The notes under the pieces: generated by a model | Databases searched by the model: none | Seen by the model: only the letters and a program-made list of their open reading frames with translations | Told to the model about the DNA's origin: nothing | Program-made: the position numbers and the translations under genes | Part shown: one piece after another, positions 32,733 to 45,512 of the stretch | How the letters are laid out: each line of letters starts with the position of its first letter | How positions within the stretch are numbered: the first letter of the stretch is position 1 | Assembly (NCBI RefSeq): GCF_000204055.1 | Contig: NW_006768767.1 | Location: 3,071,352-3,135,351 of the forward strand | Length of the DNA stretch: 64,000 nucleotides | Source of the DNA: Melampsora larici-populina 98AG31 | Taxonomy: Eukaryota > Basidiomycota > Pucciniomycetes > Pucciniales > Melampsoraceae | Direction: 5' to 3'

Positions 32733-34599
32733 ATGCCATCACCTCTATCACGACTATCAAGAACTTATGAGCGTTCATTCAAGAAAAATCCATCACTCAC
32801 ATTGGCTATAACTAATGGGTGCTTAAAGGTACTTTCAATACCATCTACTAGTACCACCATTAATTTTATACTAATCCATGTCTTCTTTCATCTGATTTCC
32901 CCTAGTGTCTTGGAGACTTTTTGGCCCAACTTTTGCCTTCTTTGGTTAGTATAATTATATCATTTGGGTAGGCAGAGAATGAGCTTATTTGACATGATGT
33001 CCTGACTATGATCCTTGAACACCATTTCCTCTCCACCTACAGCTCGATGGAACATCTTTTACGATTGATATTCATCGTTCAATGAGATTTATGTTATTCG
33101 GATTGCTTCATGGTTCGATTCTCTTCAACTTCATCTCCCAAATTCCTTGGATTAGCTACAGCCAGACTGATCTGAAATTTATTTATGCATCTCGTCACAA
33201 TATCTTCTCTGATGAATGTAGGACCATGCATAGGCAAATGGCATGAGGTATAATATAATCATTTTTCTCCCGTGAATTACGTTATGATGGCAGGTACTGA
33301 TGCTGGAATTGAATTTGACCATATCCTGGGTCTGCTAAATTACCAGTTCCTCGAGCATCGCATCCCACTCACCCTCACCACAGGTTCTCGATCTCAGCCC
33401 TCTCATATGTCCCTCACTCAATTGGAGACCGAGAAATCGCCATTAAGTGCCTCTCAATCTAGTGCCCTTCACAGCATACGCAATCGAGCTCAATCCTTGT
33501 CCGAAGAAACCAGCCATGTCCGACAATTCATGGCATCTGACCCAACCTTGGATGCTGGATCGAGAATCAAGCCAAGTCGAAGTCGGAGAATGTGGGGTGT
33601 GGCGAAGAGATTAATGCTCGATCAACTAATAATGTCAATTGCCAAGATGAATGTCTTGAAGCTGCTCACGAAATACCCGCTTGCTGACTTGTTCGATTTT
33701 GTCTCAAATTTCTATTTTACAGGGCTCCTTTGTTTGTCTTTGGTGAGTTCATGCCCATGCAGCGGGTAGATATGTAGGCCATCCAATTGACCATGTGGTG
33801 TTTTTTCTTTACCTCTCGAATTGCAGTATTCATCTCCTTCACAGCCTGGTTAGAAGGATTATCCATGACCGAGATCAAATTGCGATTGGATGATCTTTAT
33901 TGGCACATCCTCACTGCGAACTGGAAGGTCAGTCCCCCTTGCTTTCTTTACATCTTGCGTCACTTCATGTCCTGCATTCTCTTCGTGTCTCCTTGATTGA
34001 TGATTTTGACATTATGGTATTGTTTTGCTGTAATTGTATGCGACGGCTCATAATAGATTTGGCCCCTCATACAAATCATCAATTTCAACTTTATGCCCTT
34101 ACAGTGCGTTCAAATTTATATCATCTCCCTCAATATCTATAACTCAATCTGATATTTCTGCGTTCCACCAATACGAATTTTACAATCAGGTATCGAGTGT
34201 AAGCGTGCTTATCTAAATCATCTCCTTGAGTCTGTGCGCTCATCTACTCCCTGGTTTGAATGTAGACCATGGCAATCATCTTGTGGAATCGTGTGGACGG
34301 TCTTCCTTAGTCTGAGTACCCACTCCCACTCTGCAACCACAACAATAACGCCGTCTGAGGCTGTGGCGACAGCTGCTGCACCAAGCCTTGTCTCGTCTGC
34401 CGTCTCTAACCTGTTCAACAAGAAACCAAACCAGGAGGAAGCTCCGTTATTGATGGAGGATTCACTGGCTCGGATCGGCTTGGGCAAGCTCCAAAGAATC
34501 AAACAGGCTGTCGTCATGGGTTCCGGAGATGGGTCATCGAAAGAGGCTCGTCTTCGGCGTGCTCTGCACCTTGCTTCTGATCAACAAGGCATCCGGTGA
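32733..34599 (+). CDS. Mpv17/PMP22-family membrane protein
   Basis: Small integral membrane protein family of mitochondrial inner membrane or peroxisomes (Mpv17, Sym1, PMP22). ATG at 32733; predicted exons 32733-32828, 32906-32944, 33043-33112, 33294-33633, 33723-33742 (20 nt), 33827-33927, 34057-34103, 34190-34198 (9 nt) and 34266-34599, all in phase, 351 residues. Family signs: LTLAITNGCLK then CLGDFLAQ; RSMRFMLFGLLHG; KRLMLDQLIMAPLFVF; TAWLEGLSMTEIKLRL; NWKIWPLIQIINFNFMPLQY; and VPWQSSCGIVWTVFLSL. Compared with ordinary 180-250-residue members it has an extra Ser-rich stretch of about 80 residues in exon 4 and a longer hydrophilic tail after the last membrane segment. The 9-nt exon supplies the Tyr-Arg needed between FMPLQ and VPWQSS. 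The exon 3 donor (GTTCGA) is the weakest junction. Confidence 0.85.
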
Positions 34600-36100
34600 T
34601 CACCGTTACTCTTTCTCATCTATGCATCCACGCTTCTCTTGTGATGTTATAAGTTCACACTTGGGATTGTCTTTTACTCATGTCTCTAGATAAAGATACC
34701 AAGTGTGTACGGTACAGCTCTAGCTTTCATTTAAGACGCGGAAAATGTAGGCCTTGAGATTAGATTTTTCCTACTTTCTTGTTCTTGGGTCCTCGATTAG
34801 TCAGTATAGTGTGTATATGGAATGACGTTGAGTTCTCTCCTTTTGAATCAAATTGTGTTGTTTATATTCTTTGGAATTTTTGTCTTCGCATGTATGATTT
34901 TTATCATTTACGAGATTAGTTTTCAAAATCACATGCATTGCTTTGCTCGTCTCTCTTCACATCATCAGTTTTGTTTCCTTTCTCCTCTGTCTTGCTGACC
35001 TTTACCCTTTTGCTATCGCTTTTCTTCATACCCTGCATATTAAGCCTTCTTCATTTCTAACTCATTGGTACAATTCTATCCTCTGTCAATGAGGGCACAT
35101 TACAAAAGAGTCTTTTTGTGCATGTATCTGTGAGAAAGACACCGGATTGTGAACTGGTATACAGCTAGTGAGCCTGTGGGGGCTCTAGCTCAATCATACA
35201 GGGTCATCAAGCTCACTTTCTGTAACTTGACTAATTGCAGGTGCTGAACAGCTTTCCAATCAGCCCATCATAGTAATATATGCAAACATGATAGGTACAT
35301 TTCTCATTCATCTGATCTTGTTGATAGCCTCTGGTTTTAACTCTTAATCAACCATGTTGCCTTTATTCATATCCTCTCAAAACTTAACAAACAAAAACTG
35401 ACAACTTATTCCACATTCCATCGTGCAGTTTTCCTTGGCCTTGTCATACCAGACATATTGTCCTTTGCATGTTCCAATTTATCTTGCATTAACCACTTCA
35501 ATCTTGGTCAGATATGGTGAAAGCTGGTCCCCTTGACATCTCTTGCAATGATTTACTCTCTGCTTCATGCCATGTATGTGACCCACCTCCTCAAAGAAAT
35601 TGAGGCATAGCACTCTGTCATCTTACCAGCATGAGCACAGGTTATTGACTCTACGGGGGACTTGTGCTCGACTAGGTCACACCTTGCGTACTTCACACCG
35701 CTTGGTATCCCAATTCAAAATACCTGACCGTGATTTTATTTTTTTATTTTTTTCCTTCCTTCTTGATGGCATCACAGTGGGTGCATGTGTCTAACAAAAT
35801 CTCGACAAACTTGATTCCATCTGTACAACTCAGCTCGGAGTAGTCTCCCGTGCTGGTGCAGGACCGTGCGCAAAACTCAACAGCCTCCTGTGTAGTACAT
35901 AAGTTGAGGATTTCCGAACATTCACGCTGAAGCAGGCTGAAGGCTAAGCACATATCTTGCTGAGCGCGGTGAAGTAGGGTGAAGTTGCTGTGCATCGAAA
36001 TCAGTCAAATTCAACCAAAGTGGGATATCTGAATTCGGCCGAAGCTTCGACCAATGACAGCTCAAAAGCATACCTCCTCTATTGAAGAGTTGCCACAAAT
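34600..36100. other. Intergenic region
   Basis: AT-rich 3' and 5' flanks plus repeat-like sequence. An 84-codon minus-strand frame at 35744-35995 starts with ATG and has eight cysteines but no signal peptide; it could be an exon of an undetected gene and is not called. Confidence 0.3.
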
Positions 36101-38988
36101 ATGCCGCATCAAATCAAACATCCATCATTGAAGGCCATTATGGATTCTGAAAGCTTTGATGAAGACTCATTTTCTTCTATTGCCCACACCACAGCTCTTG
36201 AAGATACTTCCACCACCATAGAGTTACACCCTTTGAAGAGTAAAGACGCGCAGAACATTCATCTCCCAAATTCGATGGAAGCAGACGTCGGCCACAGCCC
36301 AAGAAGCTTTTCACTGTCAAGCAAAGATGACGATGACAAATCGGAATCAGATGCAAGGTAACTTGAATGATTGCACTCATTCTAACAGCCTTTTGCTAAT
36401 TTGATTAATCGTACATCAGATCCTCGAGACTGAAATCATACTGACATATTTTCTTTCCTCCTTTTGCACAGCCCAGACCCCGATCCAAGATATATCCACC
36501 CAAAACTTCTCTCGCTGTATGCATGGTCAATCGTATTGGGAGAATTATGTGTTATGATCTTTGTTACTGGTTTCATTATTGTCACAAATCTGCGTCCAAC
36601 ACCATTACCACCAAGTGTAGCACAATGGGCAAAGGATTCTCCAAAAATGATGGCTTTTTGTGTCACGGCGATTTCAACATCTCTTTTGGTATTATGCTCA
36701 TTGTAAGTTGATATTTGTTTTTGTGAAGATATTAAATATGAAGAAAGTAACGTGGTAGCATCTGTAGAGGGTTTTCCAAGGCAGTACTTTTGTATACAAC
36801 CAATACTTTGACTTGGAGTCCTACTTCACTCTTTGAACTTTCAGCCATCATTGATGTTTCAAGAGCGTCATTTGTTTTTCGGAAATCTCATTTAACGATC
36901 TCGATAATGACCGTAGCTATAACTATCATACTAAAATCGATGACCGCCAGGTGATTAGGAATACTTGTCAACCAACTCATACCACAGAGCTGATGAATTT
37001 TTCTTTTATCTCGCCATAATAGCTTTGTCACTCTTCTGACACCAACACCCATCATGTTAAGCTATCATATGTCAGGCCAAGAAATTGATTTAAGTGCAGC
37101 AGAGTTTGGAAATATGTTACGCAAAGAGATAGGCTGGGATGATGGAGGTAAGTTTTTCTTATTGAATGTTTTTGATATCTCATTCTGATTCCACTTTTGT
37201 GGAACTTAGAACGCAGCAAGCCTAAGGGCAGGATACTATTTGGATATATAGCAGTATATAGTGGTATGTCAGCGGCTTCCTCTCACATCGGATATCCCAG
37301 TGTGTTCATGTACAACGGAGCAACATATTTGATCCCTACTGGTGAGCATCTTTTCAATATGTTTTTTTCACAAGTTTGAACAATTTTATATGGTTTAATA
37401 GGGGGAATCCTGGCCGTTGGTCCAATGCGCTCAGTAAATCACGATCCACGTAATGATGGACACTTGGTCATAAAGGACGTTGGATGTCAAATGAAAAAGC
37501 TTTATCATGTTGATGGAGTAGCAGATGACACTGTCTTTAGCACTTCAATAAACTATACAACTCTTCAAATGGGATTGCGGGGAGGGGTCTCATGTAAAGC
37601 TATAGGTTCATCTGGTTTAGCAAGTTCTCGAGCTAGAATTCAAGTAAATCTGGTCAAACATTGGAATTCACCATTGCCTCATAATCAAAGTTTCTCTGAT
37701 TGGGTTTGGAGCGGAGCTTGCCCGAATGGAACACAAATTGGTGAGCGGCCACCCTCTAGTGGAATTTGCATCAACCCACTAAATGTCTCCTTATGTCAGA
37801 TGTGCCTATGACTACCTCCCACTACCTCCCGGGACTGAGAAACAAGACAGTAGAGATTATGGGCCAAGTTGTCGCGCATGTTTGCTTCGATCAAGATTTG
37901 ACTGGTGCTAAATCAACTGGAAATCATGGTGCGCAGCATTCAATTCGAATCAATTTGTTCTGTGGACCCTGAAGTATGTTCTTCAGTTCTCATTTTAGCT
38001 GGAAACGGATCAGAATACAATTTCTTGAGGCCAACTGTGTGTGAAATCCAACCGACGATTGGCACTTATCAAGTTTTGTACAATTACCCAAGTGTTACAA
38101 TTAACCATACTAGTTTCAAACCAGCCCGTAAGATGTCAGAAGATACTCGGTTTCTTTCAATGTACCTTGCCATGTTAGCAAAGGCAATGGTTTCTACCAC
38201 TCAATCTATGTGGGCAAATACCTTTGGCGATGATATCTCTACAGTTTACAATGCTACTGAGGGGCTCGAGGAGGACAAATTGGACGCAATTCTTGTATGT
38301 TTCTTGTCAAAAAAAATGGTTGATGTTGATAAGATCTGTTTGATGGGGTTCTTCTTTGGGACTGCTGATTTCTTTCCCTCACCTCGATCAGGACCATTAC
38401 TTCAATGGTGTTGTAGAATTTGGGACAACAGTGAGTCATATTTCATCCAAGATCGCATGGCGGGACGTGTTCATAAATGCTCTCAAGTCCAAGAACAACA
38501 TATTGATTTCTAATGTATCTCAAAAGTATTTTCGAACCCACTTTTCTACAGTCGAGCATATTGAACCAGATCAAAACCACTTACCAAGCAACATCTCATG
38601 CAACTTTAATGGTACTTGGATGATCTCGACAATGGGATGGGATGCCAAAAGCCGTATTTTTGCACCTATCTTTCTTTCGATGGTTCCTATCATTCTGGTT
38701 TCATTTTTTTCAATCTGTGCTGTCTTATTCGGATCTTATAAAAGGTTTATCTCATTACCTCTTCATTCAAATGAACCTATTCAATTTGATCCAAATGATA
38801 TGACACAGATCATTCGTGTTGCTTGTGCTGGTAATCTTTCTGAAAAGTTTTCTCAAATGTCTGATGATCAAGTAGGAAAAAGTTGTACAGCGAAAGATTA
38901 TGATAAAATTCATGTTCAGTTAAATTATGATGATGATGTTCATGGTAAATTGATATGGATCGAACCTCAAAGAAGTTTGACCTCTTGA
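36101..38988 (+). CDS. Unrecognised multi-pass membrane protein with large extracytosolic domain
   Basis: Family not recognised. Predicted exons 36101-36357, 36472-36702, 36768-36950, 37023-37147, 37210-37341, 37402-37740, 37800-37928, 37999-38294 and 38392-38988 keep phase and give 762 residues. An acidic, Ser-rich N-terminal tail of about 90 residues precedes hydrophobic segments at about 100-125 (LYAWSIVLGELCVMIFVTGF) and 140-165, and a weaker one near 205-220. A region of roughly 400 residues with Cys and N-glycosylation sequons (NYT, NGT, NHT, NAT, NVS, NIS) follows. A final membrane segment (IFLSMVPIILVSFFSICAVL, about 655-675) is followed by a hydrophilic tail of about 85 residues. The layout suggests a fungal surface or endomembrane protein with the central domain outside the cytosol. 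Function unknown. Confidence 0.75.
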
Positions 38989-40204
38989 AAGATTTGATTT
39001 GTATAGTAGAAGCATATTCATAACCGTAAAAATTTAGGATACTCTCATAAAACTTGTTTCTCTTCTCTTCCTTTCTTGTCTCCAATCTTTTTCAATCAAC
39101 TTTGTATAATGATTTTGAGTCTTTGACCAAACATTCCACGCCAATAAATTGACAATTGCAATTCTCGATAATAACCCATTAAGCTGGGTCTTTGCTCTCG
39201 CAGAAAGCGCGGATTCTGTCATCCGAAGTTGCCTAGATCCCAGGACATGAGGCAATTTTACATGCAGGAAGTCCCAAACAAGCTGCTGGGGGCTTATTGG
39301 GTGTTTTGAGACAACTGGATGCCTCTACGACAACGCGTACTGCAGTAATCAGAATAGAATCGATCATTCAGTGCTTCCGAAAGAAAGTGAATCAGAGACA
39401 CCCCTGAGCTGTCGTCATAGATTTACACTTTGTACGGCAGTCATCGAAGATAACCAAGGCAAGGGACTCAACGCAAGGTGAGTAACTGAACCTTACCGAC
39501 GTTTCGAGCGTCTCATGGGATTGGGAGTAAGCCGAAGTTCTCAGCATTTACATAGAACCCCGACTTCTAAAATCATCCTCATGTCAACTATTGGAATTGT
39601 CTCGAATCCTACCTTCAATGCTGCAACAATCGTCAGTGATGATACATATGTCGCCTTGAAGCCCTATGCCAGGTACAACTTCAAACTTGGAGGTGGCTGA
39701 ATAAAATTTGAGAATTGAATCAAAACCCATGATGACGATTGATTTCCCTGTTTCTTGCGGTCAAGCAAGCAATCCTGATTGGTAACAATTCCTCACCATT
39801 TCTGATCCCGGCATGACCCTTTCGTGGAGTAAATCCTTAACAGATGCCGAACGCCTCTATGTAGTGCTTTAAATACCAACTATTGTGCTTTGTCGCAATA
39901 TCTGCCCAACTTCCTCATCATCCTCTCGCTCATTTACTTCTACATACTCTTCTCTTCTCAACTTACTCCCTCAAGTTGAGCATTTGTATATAACCTCAAA
40001 GCCCATCCTATTTCCACGGCGTACTTTCTTTTCGTCCTTGCTCCACCATTGAACTGGTATTACACAGTACATTCCTCGCACAAACTTATAGTTTTCTCAA
40101 ACTTTTCTACCCTTTATATATACAGGCTTATATTTTTGTTATAGCTATCTTTCATTCGATTTTCATCTACTTCACTTCATCCTACAACTTTTCACCTCAT
40201 CACT
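38989..40204. other. Intergenic; promoter region of expansin-like gene
   Basis: No gene supported. The last 300 bases are pyrimidine-rich with TTTATATATA at about 40122-40131, a possible TATA element 75-80 bases before the next start codon. Confidence 0.35.
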
Positions 40205-41195
40205 ATGAGATTCATCACTTCTACTTACGTTTTTGCTTGTGCTATGCTGGCCAATTTAGTAGCGTCTATTCCTTCTGCCCAAGACTTTCCTATGACTTCC
40301 TTGACTCATACCTTGAAGACTCGTGATGCAAACGGACCTTCCATTGGAAAGAAATTCAAAAATTCTCAAGGTACTTATTGGAATGGTTCTAAATGGGTTG
40401 GACAGTAAGTCTTTGACTTCCTATCATCTATAATCCCTCCATTCTCATCAACATGTTTTATTTTGCGGTTCAGTTGTCTATTTCAAGATTGGCCTCAACC
40501 TGCTGGTTTACCATACGCCGCAGTAGCCACCAACCTTTATGGAAATGCAGCATATTGTGGTTCTTGTATCAAGGTCACTCCAGCCGGAAAAACGGGACCA
40601 TCAAAGATTGCCATGATCAATGACCAATGTCCTGATGTCAGTTGCATCATCTCTCTCGCCAGAGTGTTTTAGAAATATTTTTTTAACGAGCATCACTTTT
40701 CATTTTTTTTAGTGTCCAAACAACGCATTAGACATGTCACCTGACCTCTACAATGCAGTCATGGGTAACGCACCTGGACGCACAGGAATTTCACATTTTG
40801 ACTGGTGAGTGCATGTCAATTCACATTAAGAGCTTGTGCTTTATGTATCTTGCTAATTCATTTTATGATTTCATCACGCTTCTGATAGGGAAATTGTCCA
40901 ATGCCCAATTCCCCCTTCCAATATGAAACTAATCAGTAAGGACGGTGCATCTAAATGGCATTTATCTTTACAAATCGCCGGTACTATCACACCGGTTGTT
41001 AACGTATCGATCAAACCTGAAGGTAAAGATTGGCAAGTGGCTAGCCGAAGAGATTATAATTATTGGGAACTCTCAGAAGGAGCAGCAGGAGAACAACCTG
41101 ATGTTAGAGTGACTTGTGCTAGTGGGAAAACAGTTTTGGTTAACAAAGTGAAGATCACTTCTAGAAACATTGTCAATGCAAATGGCAATTGTTAA
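40205..41195 (+). CDS. Secreted expansin/barwin-like protein
   Basis: Predicted exons 40205-40404, 40474-40636, 40713-40804 and 40889-41195, in phase, 253 residues. The first 20 or so residues (MRFITSTYVFACAMLANLVAS) form a signal peptide. The central part has the six-stranded double-psi barrel signature of expansins, barwins and loosenins: AAYCGSCIKV, MINDQCPDCPNNALDMSP and GISHFDWEIVQCP, including the HFD motif of expansins. The C-terminal 95 residues match the expansin second domain, which binds polysaccharide (WQVASRRDYNYWEL, VRVTCASGKTVL). Such fungal proteins loosen plant or fungal cell walls without hydrolysis. In a plant-associated fungus it could act on host walls; that is inference. 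Confidence 0.9.
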
Positions 41196-41919
41196 AATTC
41201 ATTTCTCATGATCAAAACCTTTCATCAAAAATTACTTCTTTCTTTTTTTTTTAAAAAAAAATCAACCACAAAAAAAATACTTTCATTCGCTTGTCTGGAA
41301 ACAGGGCCTCTTTTGTTTTTTTCAATTCTTCTTTTCACTCCTTTGTGACGATTGAATTTACTATGTTTTACAAGATATCCAGTTGGTCTTGATTTTTCTT
41401 CTTCAAGATCTCGTTCATCATGATCACTCTAGATTGTTTTCTTTGTGTGCTTCTCTTTGTTTACCTCATCGATGAGAGATTATCTGTTGTTTTTAGTCTT
41501 TCTTCTAGCGGTATTGCAAGGATAAATACCATTTGATTTAAAGTGATTCTCGGATGTTTCTTTTTCAGAAATGTCTTGACAGTGAGACTTTTTTGATTCT
41601 CATCTGGAAGTGTATGTAAATTTCTCAACACAATGAGGGCTTTTAATCATTTCATCTCTCGAATGCCTCCTTTGCCTATCTATTCCTCAGGTCAGAGTCA
41701 GACTGATAAAGTGTCCTTGATCAGATTTGAATGTTGTTAAGATAGACATGTAATGATTGTGATATGTATGTGATGTGGATCGAAAGAGATGTCAAAGATG
41801 TGAAAGGTTGGTATGAATGATCGCGAACCGTTGAAGTCCGAAATCGATTGAGTCAAGTTCGACCAATCAACTTCAACTTGATAGTTTACCATCAACTAAC
41901 CATTCTCATCCCATCCAAG
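41196..41919. other. Intergenic between expansin-like and complex I genes
   Basis: Poly-T and poly-A runs follow the expansin-like stop. No further gene recognised. Confidence 0.4.
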
Positions 41920-43886
41920 ATGTTATCAAGACCCATCATCCAACATCAAATCATCAAATCACTATTCAATTCAAAGCGAACAAGTACTTTACTCAAATCT
42001 AACTTTTCTTCAAAATCTCAAATCATTTCATCTCCAATCCCACCGACTTCTACTTCAAATCCTAATTTACCTATCATCGTAGAGGATTATCATGGTGTAT
42101 CAGCTCAATCTATCTTGGAAGAAAACCAAACTCAAAAACATGGTACTATGCGTCATTTCACAGGTATGCTTGCTTTTCATTTACACATCTTATCAATCAA
42201 ATTTCTCCTTATTCTGACTCTCTTCTGTTTTTACAGTCAACTTCGGACCTCAACATCCTGCAGCGCACGGTGTTTTACGTTTGATTTTAGAAATGAATGG
42301 TGAAGAAATCTTAAGAGCTGATCCTCATGTAGGACTTCTTCATAGAGGTACAGAGAAATTGATTGAATATAAGGTTCTCAAAACTTAATCCATTCATTCC
42401 ATCATTCCATCATCCTAATCTAAAACTCTATACTTATTCAAATTCTGATTTGATGATTTTTTTAGAATTACACTCAAGCTTTACCTTACTTTGATCGTTT
42501 GGATTATGTTTCGATGATGACCAACGAATTATGTTATTCAAGAGCGGTCGAGAAACTTTTGAACATTGAAGTTCCTGATCGTGCTAAATGGATTCGTACT
42601 CTTTTTGGAGAAATCACACGAGTACTTAATCATCTGATGGCTGTTCTTACTCATGCTATGGGTCAATTACTTTTCCAATCACCCTCAAAATCAAACCAAT
42701 CAAAACTTAAACATTAATCAAAACTGTTTCTTTTTACAGATGTTGGGGCTTTGACTCCTTTTCTTTGGGGTTTTGAAGAACGTGAAAAATTAATGGAATT
42801 CTATGAAAGAGTGTCAGGTGCAAGACTTCATGCAGCTTATGTTAGACCAGGTGGTGTAGCCTTTGATCTGCCACATGGATTATTAGATGATATCTTCACT
42901 TGGGCTACTGCTTTCTCTCATCGAATTGATGAATTTGAAGAAGTCTTAACTGAAAATCGAATTTGGAAACAACGTACGATCGGTATTGGTAAAGTAACTG
43001 TAGCAGATGCTTTGAATTATGGATTCAGTGGTGTGATGTTGAGAGGTAGTGGTGTTCCTTGGGATATTCGAAAATCGGAACCTTATGATGCTTATGATCA
43101 AGTTGAATTTGATATTCCGGTGGGTAAAAATGGAGATTGCTATGATCGTTATCTATGTCGAATTGAAGAATTCCGACAATCTTTGAGGATTATCCAGTAT
43201 GTCATCGTTGATCATCTTTTGATCTCTATATGCTTTTTGAGGGTGACTGATTTCTATCTCATTTCAAAAGTCAATGTCTTAACAAGATGCCAGCAGGACA
43301 GATCAAAGTAGATGATTATAAACTAACTCCACCACCTCGTGCATCGATGAAAGAATCAATGGAAGCTTTGATTCATCACTTCAAACTTTTCTCCGAAGGT
43401 TACAATGTGCCACCTGGTGAAACTTACTCTGCCATTGAAGCACCAAAGGGTGAGATGGGAGTCTATTTAGTTAGTGATGGATCAAATCGACCTTACCGAT
43501 GTCGTAAGTAGTTTTTGCTCCTTCCTCCTGTCATCAGAGTTGATGTATTGACCCTTGGGTTCGTTTAGGCATCCGTGCACCTGGATTTGCCCATTTGGCA
43601 GGCGCCGATTTTATGTCCCGACATCACTTCTTACCCGAGTTGGTTTTCGTTTCCTCTTTACTTGCTCTCACTTATAACCCTGGACCTTACTTAGCTAACG
43701 TTGTGATATGCTCCATCTATTTAATAGTATGGTTGCAATTATTGGAACAATGGACTTGGTGTTTGGAGAGGTAAAGATCACCCATCCTTTTTTTGCTTGA
43801 ATGGGTCCATCAGACCTAGATAGAGAGAGAGAAAGATAAATTGACATCCAATTGATTGTTGTTCTTGGGTACAGGTCGATCGATAA
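41920..43886 (+). CDS. NDUFS2: NADH:ubiquinone oxidoreductase 49-kDa subunit (complex I)
   Basis: Nuclear-encoded core subunit of mitochondrial complex I that helps form the quinone-binding pocket. ATG at 41920; predicted exons 41920-42163, 42237-42373, 42466-42661, 42740-43196, 43271-43503, 43569-43638, 43728-43770 and 43875-43886, all in phase, about 463 residues. The first 50 residues are rich in Ser, Lys and Arg, as expected for a mitochondrial presequence. Diagnostic motifs: [76 protein letters not shown] and the terminal [14 protein letters not shown]. The last exon codes only VDR and the stop. Identification is firm. Confidence 0.96.
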
Positions 43887-44930
43887 TGCAAAATGATAAA
43901 ACAAAGGATAAAAATGAAACTAAGGTTTCGAGAATCTACTTCCAATAAACTCTCTTCTATCCATTAGAATTCAAGTTTAAGAATTGTTTAGATAAATTGA
44001 AAGTTTGGAAAACCCCAAAGTCTAACGATTTATAACCTTTTTGTTTTGTTTTCTTCATGAGCGTATCTATTTCAATCAAATTGTGTTTTCTGATTTTGTA
44101 CACATACAAAAAAAATGAAATTGTGCTTTCATTGATTTTGATTTTTTTCCTTCAAGTATTTTTTTTTGATTTGATTTGGTTTGAAGTTTATGAGGAGTTA
44201 GAATAAAACTAAGAATAAGAATTAGAATTACGTAGTAGATTTTTTTTATTCAGATTTCAAGGTAAGATTAAATTGGATCAAAAGGATTTTGGTATTGATT
44301 CTTATTCGATTATTGGGACTTAAAATTCTGCTCATGTGAATTGTGGTTGAATTCTTTGATGGGTTGAAAAGCAGTGATCATTCTGGTTGTGGTTTATCAC
44401 AGTGTAAAGATTCACTTGAAGTTCACATCTGATTCAGGCTCACTGGATCTATGGGATGTGCTCCGTGATGACTGAAAATCGTTCTTTCCTACCTATTTAT
44501 CACTTCTGCATCCATTCAAAAAACTTCCCCTGGAAGACCAAACCTTTGAATTTTTGACGGTTGTGCATGAGTGCGGATATGCATCAGCGCTGGTTAGACT
44601 GTACTGCCTGCAGAGTACATATGTGTTGCTTTGTGTCGTTTCTTTTCGAGGGCTTTGGTTTCCCCTCAATGTTTCTTAATTCTCTTCATGAAAACATATC
44701 ATAACGACACTTCGAAAGAGCGGTTCATTCGATTGAAATCTCTCAGAGAGCGAGGAGAGAATTTTGTTCATGTCGATGTCCGGCCCTACATCGATGAAGA
44801 TAATCCGGCAAACCAAACTCAGCACAGAGGCAGTGCCGACAGTAAAGCGGTCTTTTGGGAGGCATAGGGAAGAATGTCAAGTGGATATATGTAAGAGGAT
44901 AAAACGTCTGATTCCGATGTTGCGATGTGA
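43887..44930. other. Intergenic, AT-rich
   Basis: Contains many poly-T and poly-A runs. A 78-codon plus-strand frame at 44631-44867 has no recognisable family and is not called. Confidence 0.3.
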
Positions 44931-44939
44931 GTACGATCA

Positions 44940-45014
44940 CTAACTTAACTAAGTCCCTCTCGGACGAACGAGTAGTCGAGAGAGGTTCGTCCGAGAGGGA
45001 CTTAGTTAAGTTAG
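44940..45014. mobile_element. 75-bp foldback element with 9-bp target duplication
   Basis: Arms 44940-44969 and 44985-45014 are perfect 30-base inverse copies around a 15-base loop. The nine bases GTACGATCA occur immediately outside both ends (44931-44939 and 45015-45023). A 9-bp duplication is characteristic of Mutator-like elements; with no coding capacity this is a miniature derivative. Confidence 0.85.
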
Positions 45015-45300
45015 GTACGATCAACTGTTATGAATACCCGGGCTTCGTATCTGCACTACAGCCATTGTCAATGTAGGTGTGGTGATAAACTTATCAGATC
45101 AATGAGATGTTCTTGACGCCGAGATGACTGACTTGCAAGTTGCAACTCGATTGAAATTCGACTCTCGGTCTCCTCCTGGGCATCGGCTTCCACATCATCA
45201 TCCAAACTTAACTCGTCACAGCGTATCTATCTTACCAGACACCCACGTGCTGGACGCACGAAAATGCTCGAGGACCATATTTTTCGAGGAAGAGAAAAGC

Positions 45301-45358
45301 TCTGTTTATTTGCACAGCCAGCAAGTTCATCTGTTTATTTGCACAGCCAGCAAGTTCA
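45301..45358. repeat. 29-bp perfect tandem duplication
   Basis: The unit beginning TCTGTTTATTTGCACAGCC occurs twice head to tail (45301-45329 and 45330-45358) about 260 bases upstream of the small secreted protein gene. Confidence 0.95.
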
Positions 45359-45512
45359 ACACGATACCATACTACCAACACGTTTTTTAACTCGGGCGTC
45401 AAACAAAGTCGGTGACACTAGATTCGTCCGACATCGACTGATAAGCTGAAGTTCACACCGCCGCGATCTGTCCTCAGAATTGATTTAGAGCGTCGGCAAT
45501 GGCTCTGAAGGC

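Noticed and set aside
33100..33130. GGTTCGATTC, a tRNA B-box-like sequence
   Set aside because: No acceptor stem or A box at the right distance; it lies at an exon-intron junction of the Mpv17-family gene.
35744..35995. Eight-cysteine minus-strand open frame with ATG
   Set aside because: No signal peptide, no promoter context and no family resemblance. Possibly an exon, but unsupported as a gene.
44631..44867. 78-codon plus-strand frame
   Set aside because: Neither domain, intron signals nor signal peptide; length is within chance expectation for this base composition.
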